Assembly: GCA_030740295.1 (NCBI GenBank)
Contig: JASLXP010000780.1
Coordinates: forward strand, 1 to 10,907
Origin: Planctomycetota bacterium
GTDB lineage: Bacteria; Planctomycetota; PUPC01; JACPCR01
DNA: 10,907 bases
Reading direction: 5' to 3'
The position numbers and the translations under genes were made by a program. The notes beneath the pieces were generated by a model. It was given only the letters and a program-made list of their open reading frames with translations. It did not search any database and had not been told where the DNA came from. Position 1 is the first letter of the stretch. Every line of letters starts with the position of its first letter. Positions 1 to 5,608 of the stretch are shown piece by piece.

Positions 1-90
1 TCCTCGTCTTTCTCCTCGTCTTTCTCCTCGTCTTTCTCCTCGTCTTTCTCCTCGTCTTTCTCCTCGTCTTTCTCCTCGTCTTTCTCCTCG
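1..90. repeat. 12-bp tandem repeat (microsatellite), 7.5 copies
   Basis: The unit TCCTCGTCTTTC is repeated perfectly seven and a half times and runs off the left edge, so the full copy number is unknown. All six frames are open through it. On the minus strand one frame would give a Lys-Asp-Glu-Glu repeat, and that frame is open back to a GTG at 167 with a TGA just upstream. I do not call a gene there because codon quality is poor and no Shine-Dalgarno site is visible. A reverse-complement copy of nine bases of the unit (AAGACGAGG) occurs at 111-119, so the repeat edge could fold back. The stretch 91-213 holds nothing else I can support beyond a short GC-rich palindrome at 147-159 with no T-tract. 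Confidence 0.97.
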
Positions 91-213
91 CCCGGAAGCA
101 ATTTGAGATTAAGACGAGGTGATAAAGCCAAGAGTGATGGGCTGGCAGGCCGGCGGCCTCCCGCCACGAGGTGCTTTCACGCGCGGCAACAGATCCAGAG
201 CGACGCACCAGCA

Positions 214-2988
214 CTAATCCTCTTCGTCAAACTCCACTTCCGGGATGACAGTCTCATAGATCTTGACGTATGCGAATCCCTTCTTGTCGCGGGTATATCG
301 GACCACCTTGCCATTGAGGATTACCTTCCTGGGCGCAGGCATGTGGAGCTTGAGACGAATCAGCTTGGGCCCGGTAATCTGGATCACGTGGCCATCATCG
401 ATCATGCTGAACGGCGTTCCGAAGCCGTCTATGTAACGAATCTTCTGAATTTCGATGAACGTTCCCTGGCTCATCGCCAGCATACCGAATGCACCTTCGC
501 CGCCGGCGTATTGGCGGAAAAAGGCGACTTTCGCATCGGTCTTGAAATCCTTGTCACGCGTCAGGTCCTTCCGGCTGAAATGCAGTGTATCGATGACGGT
601 GTGGCCCTCAGCCTGCCACTCGAGCTTGAGGAGTGAGCCCCATTCCGAAACTTTTCGAGCGAGGACTTTGGGCAGCGGTACTTTTTCGTTGCCCGGTATC
701 ATGAGAGTAATGAAACGGCCTTCTGTGCCGCGAAGACGGCTCTGGAGAATCGGGTAGTCTGTCAACGGTTTGGCGTAGATGGTTGAAATCTCGGTCTGGC
801 GCGGCTCCAGCAGTATCATGCTCAGCCGTGCCGCGCCGTTGGTATCAGAGACCTTTTGCCAGGGCGGAGAGATTTTCGAGCGGCCGGGCGTCAGGAGGAC
901 CGAGCCCTCCTTCGGTGAAGAATCCATAGTGACTGGAACAAAATCTTTGGCCGGGGTCAGCATGCAGCCGGCGACCCACGTGCCCTGATTGCCACTGATG
1001 AAAAGGTCTTTGTCGCCGGGTTTGAGGGGCAGGCCGATATCCTTCCTCTCGTGGAACTGAATCTGCTTCCAAAGCCAGCTCGTGTTACTGGGATGTGGCG
1101 GCACTCTGGAATCGCCAATCATGGGCCAAAGATCTTCAGCGCCCCGGCCGCCCTTGGGTAGAGCACCTCGCAGGAGCATCCATCCCCAGTAGGTGTCTTC
1201 CTTCAACACTCTGAAATCAAACTTCACCCCGCCGCCCAAACTGCCGCGGGTGCAGGAGAGATATTCGTCGCCGTAGGGCTCGGTTATGAACATCCAATCC
1301 TCGCGATCGCTCTTTCTGTTTCGGAAAAGGACGTTTCCCCGAGCGGTGTGAATGAGAAGGTCGTAAGCGCGTTCACGGACATCTTTCCTCACATCGTCAT
1401 AGAGAATAACGTAAGGCAGGTTGTCCTTTTTGATCATTAAAAAAGTTCTTTCCGCTTTCGTGACTTTGTAGTGATCTTTGCGAACGAGGCCGCCGGTTTC
1501 CGGATGGCGAATCAGAACGGAATCGTACGCCGGCTTGATGTCGATTCGTGCCAGAGCGCAGGGCTCACTTTTCAGAAAAGTAAGCACGGAGGTCTCGGTC
1601 GCACCGTAAGCGTCGACCGCCTGCCCCATTTCGTTAATGAAGACATTGTTATGTGAGAACGCCGACCGCTCCTTATGCCCGGTGTGAGTGACCAGGTGTG
1701 CGCCGTAAGCTGAAAAAGTAAACGAGCCCTGGCTGCCGTCTGCGTTCGGGCTCGCAATCTGGCTGGTTTGGATGCGAAGAGCGAGGTCATCCCTACCCCA
1801 GCCGCTGCGCATGTAAATCTCGCCGGTGGTGTTGTAATACTGTTCGTCCGGGAGCGCCGCGAAGCCGAATTCGTCTTCTGATTCAGGTTCCGGCCAAAGG
1901 AAAACCGACAGGGGCGAGGGCTCAATCCCAAAGCCGCCTTGGATGGAGTAGGCACGCTGGAACACCCGCTCCGCTGCGCCTCCGTACCTGCTGGCCAGCA
2001 TCGCCATAAAGCTGCCCGCGGCCAGGCCGGACTGCCCTTCGTCGCCGTAACTGAATTCGTAAGGCCAGGGCGTTGTCTCTTGAATCAGCCAATGGCCGAT
2101 ACCTTCCAGGTATGCCTCTTCAAAGATGGGTACCTCGCGTCTGCGCATGGCGCGGACGAACAACGCCACTTCATCGAGTCGATAGAGTGGTGTTGCCAGG
2201 CCGGCGTGGAAAGCTCCTTCCGGTGAGATGCCCGCACCCAGGTAGTCCCCCACCAGAAGGAGCGCGCGCTGACTCCACTTAAGCTCCTCCGGTGGCAGAT
2301 CGGGGTCGAAAGCGCCGTAGTCGGGTTTTTCCAGAGCGAGCGCGGCAAGCCCCAATCGCGCGGCCATGATGGGCAGACGCGTATCGTAGGGGCTGCCCTC
2401 CAGCACTGAGCTGAACCTGCTCCAGTTTTTCCTCAAGTCGAAATAGCTTCTACGGCATGCCTTGCTCAGTACTCCTCTCAGCTCGGTAATCTCTCCCGGT
2501 TTCAACAGTGGGTAAATCCAATCATAAATGAGGGCGAATGTTCCCATGCTCGCATGGCCCTCGGTCCAGTCTAGCCCCTCCGCGGGGAAGACTCGCAGAA
2601 GTTTCATGAGGAGATTGCGGGCGTTGTATCCGTACGCCTCTTCACCGGAGACCGCGTAGGCCAGCGCGTTGTAATAGATGCCGCGGAGGACTCGGTGCTG
2701 CAGTTCAAGTTTGTCCGTGAGATCGGCATCCGCGGCAGAGAGAAAAACCACGAGCCCTGTCTCCGGTTTTATGCTCCCCTGGCAGATCGCCTTAATCCGC
2801 TGCCAGGCGCGCCATGCCCGAGGGCGCTTCCTCTGTTTCTGAAGGGCAGGAAGCTCGGCGTAGCTGAAAAGGATCCGCGGATTCGAAAAAGTCTTCGGGG
2901 CCGGCTCGGCACAGATGCCGCCGCTCAGAAAAGCCATCGCACATAATGTTACGGCGGTTCTGATATGTTCGAAAAACCTGAGAATCAT
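214..2988 (-). CDS. Secreted heparinase II/III-like protein, probably catalytically divergent
   Basis: 924 aa. An N-terminal signal peptide (Arg-rich start, hydrophobic residues 11-25, likely cleavage after Ala27) points to export. The mature protein opens with NPRILFSYAELPALQ (36-50), the usual beginning of heparinase II/III and alginate-lyase-type proteins. An all-helical toroid region follows to about residue 360, then a beta-sandwich region starting at GEIYMRSGWG (about 390), with FTFSAYGAHL (423-432) and HNNVFINEMG (446-455). The C-terminus ends in an acidic EFDEED. Aligned by eye to the plus-strand lyase, the expected catalytic Tyr is His261, the expected catalytic His is Asn415 and a metal-site Asp is His435; His446 is kept. 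It may therefore be a binding protein or a lyase with a changed mechanism. The ATG follows AGGA by nine bases. It is divergent to the IVP cassette and second lyase. Family call is strong; activity and substrate are unknown. Confidence 0.88.
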   Translation of the reverse strand: MILRFFEHIRTAVTLCAMAFLSGGICAEPAPKTFSNPRILFSYAELPALQKQRKRPRAWRAWQRIKAICQGSIKPETGLVVFLSAADADLTDKLELQHRVLRGIYYNALAYAVSGEEAYGYNARNLLMKLLRVFPAEGLDWTEGHASMGTFALIYDWIYPLLKPGEITELRGVLSKACRRSYFDLRKNWSRFSSVLEGSPYDTRLPIMAARLGLAALALEKPDYGAFDPDLPPEELKWSQRALLLVGDYLGAGISPEGAFHAGLATPLYRLDEVALFVRAMRRREVPIFEEAYLEGIGHWLIQETTPWPYEFSYGDEGQSGLAAGSFMAMLASRYGGAAERVFQRAYSIQGGFGIEPSPLSVFLWPEPESEDEFGFAALPDEQYYNTTGEIYMRSGWGRDDLALRIQTSQIASPNADGSQGSFTFSAYGAHLVTHTGHKERSAFSHNNVFINEMGQAVDAYGATETSVLTFLKSEPCALARIDIKPAYDSVLIRHPETGGLVRKDHYKVTKAERTFLMIKKDNLPYVILYDDVRKDVRERAYDLLIHTARGNVLFRNRKSDREDWMFITEPYGDEYLSCTRGSLGGGVKFDFRVLKEDTYWGWMLLRGALPKGGRGAEDLWPMIGDSRVPPHPSNTSWLWKQIQFHERKDIGLPLKPGDKDLFISGNQGTWVAGCMLTPAKDFVPVTMDSSPKEGSVLLTPGRSKISPPWQKVSDTNGAARLSMILLEPRQTEISTIYAKPLTDYPILQSRLRGTEGRFITLMIPGNEKVPLPKVLARKVSEWGSLLKLEWQAEGHTVIDTLHFSRKDLTRDKDFKTDAKVAFFRQYAGGEGAFGMLAMSQGTFIEIQKIRYIDGFGTPFSMIDDGHVIQITGPKLIRLKLHMPAPRKVILNGKVVRYTRDKKGFAYVKIYETVIPEVEFDEED

Positions 2989-3076
2989 CCTCGAAAATCC
3001 TGGGAATCGCGTTCAGGCAACTATACGAGGAACTGTGAACCGCGGCTACACCTGGGGAGGAGACAAGGAGACAACG

Positions 3077-3124
3077 GAGAGGGGGAGATGGGGAGAGGGG
3101 GAGACAGGGAGAGGGGGAGACAAG
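3077..3124 (+). repeat. Three 16-bp GA-rich tandem units with G-runs
   Basis: The 12-mer GAGAGGGGGAGA occurs at 3077, 3093 and 3109, exactly 16 bases apart, with variable four-base spacers (TGGG, CAGG, CAAG). Several runs of three to five G are separated by three to five bases, so the plus strand fits a G-quadruplex pattern. Most of it also forms the left arm of the inverted repeat around the IVP gene. Confidence 0.9.
3085..3120 (+). repeat. Left arm of inverted repeat flanking IVP gene
   Basis: Base-by-base comparison shows pairing with 3561-3594: 3103-3120 pairs perfectly with 3561-3578, then 3085-3100 pairs with 3579-3594 at 15 of 16 positions. Bases 3101-3102 are bulged. The arm lies 57 bases before the IVP start codon. 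Confidence 0.92.
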
Positions 3125-3177
3125 GGAGGCCATTGCTCATATAAAGGGCCGAACACCTCTAACTCCGAGTAATCGAT

Positions 3178-3552
3178 GTGAAAATCAAAGTTCATACCGA
3201 GCTTGACGTGTACAACAAGGCATATGCGGCGTCGATGAGCATCTTTGAACTGACAAAGTCCTTCCCAAGAGACGAACTTTATTCATTGACAGATCAGATC
3301 AGAAGGTCATCGCGTTCGGTCTGCGCGAACCTTGCAGAGGCATGGAGAAAACGGCGGTACCCTGCCGCCTTTGTCAGCAAACTCAATGACAGCGAAGGAG
3401 AAGCATCCGAAACACAGGTATGGCTGCAGTATTCTGTTGACTGTGGGTACCTGGATCGCGACCCGGGCAAGAGACTTTACACAGAATACGATCACGTCAT
3501 CGGCAAACTGGTCAACATGATAATTAACCCAGACAATTGGATCATCAAATAA
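3178..3552 (+). CDS. Four-helix bundle protein, S23/23S rRNA intervening-sequence protein (IVP) family
   Basis: 124 aa, normal length for this family. Recognisable motifs in order are LDVYNKAYAASMSIFELTKSFP (helix 1; residues about 9-30), YSLTDQIRRSSRSVCANLAE (about 37-56), the AWRKRRYPAAFVSKL segment (57-71), the SEGEASETQVWLQYS helix (74-88) and CGYLD followed by the last helix with VIGKLVNMI. No signal peptide, so it is cytoplasmic. Family members occur in 23S rRNA intervening sequences and stand-alone in many bacteria, and are related to the Avd accessory protein of diversity-generating retroelements; basic surfaces suggest nucleic-acid binding, but the role is not established. The start is GTG: the ATG two bases earlier is followed at once by TGA. 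No strong Shine-Dalgarno is seen. The gene lies wholly between the arms of a long inverted repeat. No reverse transcriptase or rRNA is nearby. Confidence 0.9.
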   Translation: MKIKVHTELDVYNKAYAASMSIFELTKSFPRDELYSLTDQIRRSSRSVCANLAEAWRKRRYPAAFVSKLNDSEGEASETQVWLQYSVDCGYLDRDPGKRLYTEYDHVIGKLVNMIINPDNWIIK

Positions 3553-3560
3553 CGAAGCCC

Positions 3561-3594
3561 TCTCCCCCTCTCCCTGTCCCCCTCTCCCCCTCTC
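3561..3594 (+). repeat. Right arm of inverted repeat flanking IVP gene
   Basis: Almost pure pyrimidine, with TCTCCCCCTCTC at 3561-3572 and 3583-3594. It is the complement of the left arm at 3085-3120 (33 paired bases). It starts eight bases after the IVP stop codon and ends four bases before the ATG of the next gene, so it occupies the place where that gene's ribosome binding site would be. Confidence 0.92.
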
Positions 3595-3598
3595 AGAA

Positions 3599-5554
3599 AT
3601 GCATCCATTCCTTCTTTTTACTGAAGAAGAAGCCATCGAGCTTCGACAACGCCTCGCCAACGGCGCTCGAAGCCGTATCCACCTCGCTCACGCCGTCCGT
3701 TGCTGCGAGCAGTTTCTTAATCCCGAAGATGAACACTTTTTCGATTTCGTAGAACGAAAGAACAATTACTGGAATGACCGCCAGGGAAATTTCATTATCG
3801 CGGGACGCGTCCTCACCTTGCTGCTTACGGGATGGCTCGCGGATCGGGCGGAGTTCATAGAGGCGGCGAAGGATGCGTTTCTCACACTGATTCGTGAAGG
3901 GATCTGCGACGCGCTCGGCGATTACACCGAATGGCGGGACGGCATTGGGCATGACTCCGGCAAGTACTTCGCAATGACTGCTTTCGTCTACGACATGGCC
4001 CATCACCTGCTGACGGATGACGAGCGGGCACTGATGATCGGGCACATGGAAGAGAACTGTGAATTGGCAAGGAAAAACGCTTCGCATGCATCTCGCTTCC
4101 TCGATAACAACCGGGGCAGCAAATACCTGCTTGGTGTGGGCATCATGGGGAACGCATTTAAAGATGCCGAATCATCAGAAAAGGACTACCTCGAAAAGTG
4201 TGCAGGGCATTCAAGCATCTGGATCGAGATGGGGCTGCGGTACTGTGTCGGACGCGACGGCACCCTGATGGAGGGTGCAAGCTACGGCACCAGCCATTTC
4301 GTACACCTGGCACTGGCCGCACACATCTTTGCACGGTGCGGACAACGAGATGCGCGCAACGATGTACGCTTCGGGCGTGCGGGAGATTTCATCGTGCATG
4401 AGATGGTTTACTCGCAAGGCTGGGTGAACAACTTTAACGACTGCAGTAACAGGCCGTTGTTCTCGGCCCCCTACATCGCCGGTGTCTGGGCCGACAGGCC
4501 CGCCTGCCTCTGGGTGTATGACCAGTTGTTAAACGACCCTGACCACCCGATGTCGCCGGTGAATCCGGAGTGCATTCCATCCGATTTTTCGGCTGTGCCC
4601 TGGATGCTGCTCTGGCCGGACGACAAAGCTGTCGAGGCCGCGCCGCCAGATGAATGCGGATATCCACCGGCCCGTCACTTTCGTGATCGTGGCGTCGTAA
4701 GCATGCGCAGCGGTTGGGGGCCGGAAGATCTGCATGTCTCCATGATCAGCGGCGAGCCAGTGCGCACCGCGCATCGTCAGGCCGATCACAATCAGGTCAC
4801 TTTATACGCACTCGGCGAGCAGTTTCTTATCGATTCGGGCTACCATGAAGAAGACCCGGAGACAGGAGAACAACTGGACGGCAAACCTGCGGAAGCGCAC
4901 AACCTCGTTCTCGTCGACGGGGAAGGCCAATCCTACTTTCACACCGTCGACGGCTGGCCCATGGGCCACATCGAGAGCTTCGTCCAGGGCCCCTCTCACG
5001 CCTACACGATGGGGGACTGCGCGGAGGCAGCCAATTCCAGACAGACCATCCGCCGGGCCGAAAGGCATATCCATGCGGTCTGGGCCAGGGACTTCCCACA
5101 GTACGTGCTCTGGCTCGATGACTTCGAAGCCGACAGCGATGAGCACGAATATACGCTCCTCCTTCACACGGCCGAAGGAAACCGTTTCGAATGGGAAAGG
5201 GACCGAATCACCATCTCCGGCAAAGAACATTCGCTGGATATCCAACTGGTCACCTCCAATCCAGCCACGATCCATCTGGAAAGCTTCGGCCGGCATCCAA
5301 GGCTGCACATCACACAGCAAGGGAAACGAGTGCGCTTCCTCATGCTGCTCATTCCTCGCTGCAATGATGCGAAGTTCATAAAGTTGAATTCGAGGCTGGA
5401 GGAGGACAGTGTCGCGGCAGAAGCCGAATTTCGCGACGGCAAGGCGCTCCATACTTTCGATACTTCAGAGCGGCCGCAAGTGTTCACCGGCGAAGATGTC
5501 AAGACGGTGAAGGGGCCGTTTCTGAAGCGCCTCGACTTTCGCCCCAAGGGATGA
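3599..5554 (+). CDS. Heparinase II/III-family polysaccharide lyase-like protein
   Basis: 651 aa. It starts with HPFLLFTEEEAIELRQRL, the usual first motif of the family, so no residues are missing from the domain, but no signal peptide is visible. An alpha/alpha toroid covers about residues 1-330 with DNNRGSKY (169-176) and EGASYGTSH (225-233, Tyr229 as likely catalytic Tyr). The beta-sandwich heparinase II/III domain begins near GVVSMRSGWG (about 370); it has His392, Asp396, His397, then FLIDSGY with Asp412 and AHNLVLVDGEGQ with His434. His392 and Tyr229 fit the base/acid pair of heparinase II; Asp412 and His434 fit its metal site, while the third metal ligand appears to be Gln394. Expected chemistry is beta-elimination of uronic-acid-containing polysaccharide; the substrate is not predictable. 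It is probably cotranscribed with the transglutaminase-like gene 54 bases downstream. No Shine-Dalgarno: a CT tract precedes the start. Confidence 0.9.
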   Translation: MHPFLLFTEEEAIELRQRLANGARSRIHLAHAVRCCEQFLNPEDEHFFDFVERKNNYWNDRQGNFIIAGRVLTLLLTGWLADRAEFIEAAKDAFLTLIREGICDALGDYTEWRDGIGHDSGKYFAMTAFVYDMAHHLLTDDERALMIGHMEENCELARKNASHASRFLDNNRGSKYLLGVGIMGNAFKDAESSEKDYLEKCAGHSSIWIEMGLRYCVGRDGTLMEGASYGTSHFVHLALAAHIFARCGQRDARNDVRFGRAGDFIVHEMVYSQGWVNNFNDCSNRPLFSAPYIAGVWADRPACLWVYDQLLNDPDHPMSPVNPECIPSDFSAVPWMLLWPDDKAVEAAPPDECGYPPARHFRDRGVVSMRSGWGPEDLHVSMISGEPVRTAHRQADHNQVTLYALGEQFLIDSGYHEEDPETGEQLDGKPAEAHNLVLVDGEGQSYFHTVDGWPMGHIESFVQGPSHAYTMGDCAEAANSRQTIRRAERHIHAVWARDFPQYVLWLDDFEADSDEHEYTLLLHTAEGNRFEWERDRITISGKEHSLDIQLVTSNPATIHLESFGRHPRLHITQQGKRVRFLMLLIPRCNDAKFIKLNSRLEEDSVAAEAEFRDGKALHTFDTSERPQVFTGEDVKTVKGPFLKRLDFRPKG

Positions 5555-5596
5555 AGGAATGTCGCAAGTTATGCGAGTCACCAGGCCCAGATTAAG

Positions 5597-5603
5597 AAAG
5601 GAG
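5597..5603 (+). promoter_or_regulatory. Strong Shine-Dalgarno for the transglutaminase-like gene
   Basis: AAAGGAG lies five bases before the ATG at 5609, which fixes that start. It contrasts with the preceding lyase gene, which has none. A small TCGCA/TGCGA hairpin with a five-base loop precedes it in the same 54-base gap, too weak to call a terminator. Confidence 0.75.
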
Positions 5604-5608
5604 CATCC

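Larger units (their letters stand above)
2989..3177. promoter_or_regulatory. Divergent intergenic region, no clear promoter
   Basis: This stretch separates the minus-strand lyase-like gene from the plus-strand IVP gene and should hold the promoter of the former. On the minus strand a TATAGT lies about 35 bases before the start codon, but no convincing -35 box is placed correctly. On the plus strand TATAAA at 3140-3145 precedes the IVP gene, also without a good -35. From about 3053 to 3130 the plus strand is almost pure purine, including repeated GGAGACAA and GAGAGGGGGAGA words. No operator or riboswitch is evident. Confidence 0.35.
3077..3594 (+). mobile_element. Putative IVP cassette: four-helix bundle gene bounded by long inverted repeat
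   Basis: The unit consists of a GA-rich left arm, a single short ORF (3178-3552) and a CT-rich right arm. Arms 3085-3120 and 3561-3594 pair over 33 base pairs with one mismatch (T3089/C3590) and a two-base bulge (3101-3102); the inner 18 base pairs are perfect. The 440-base loop contains the whole ORF. Known intervening sequences of 23S rRNA genes (for example in Leptospira and Coxiella) have the same plan, an IVP ORF inside a terminal stem, but here the neighbours are protein genes. I saw no transposase and no target-site duplication. Calling it mobile is inference from architecture, so the boundary and the label are tentative. Confidence 0.5.

Noticed and set aside
1..90. CRISPR array
   Set aside because: The 12-bp units are adjacent with no spacers.
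3178..3552. Diversity-generating retroelement, because IVP proteins are related to Avd
   Set aside because: No reverse transcriptase, template repeat or variable repeat is present in the window.
3050..3605. Target-site duplication around the IVP cassette
   Set aside because: I compared bases outside both arms (near 3050-3076 and 3595-3605) and found no matching direct repeat.
3040..3620. 23S rRNA fragment carrying an intervening sequence
   Set aside because: Flanks are protein-coding genes with no rRNA-like sequence; only the cassette plan resembles an intervening sequence.
4802..5452. 216-codon minus-strand open frame opposite the plus-strand lyase
   Set aside because: It is antisense to conserved heparinase motifs (Asp412, His434) and shows no recognisable domain; it is treated as a shadow, as is 6704-7366 on the minus strand.
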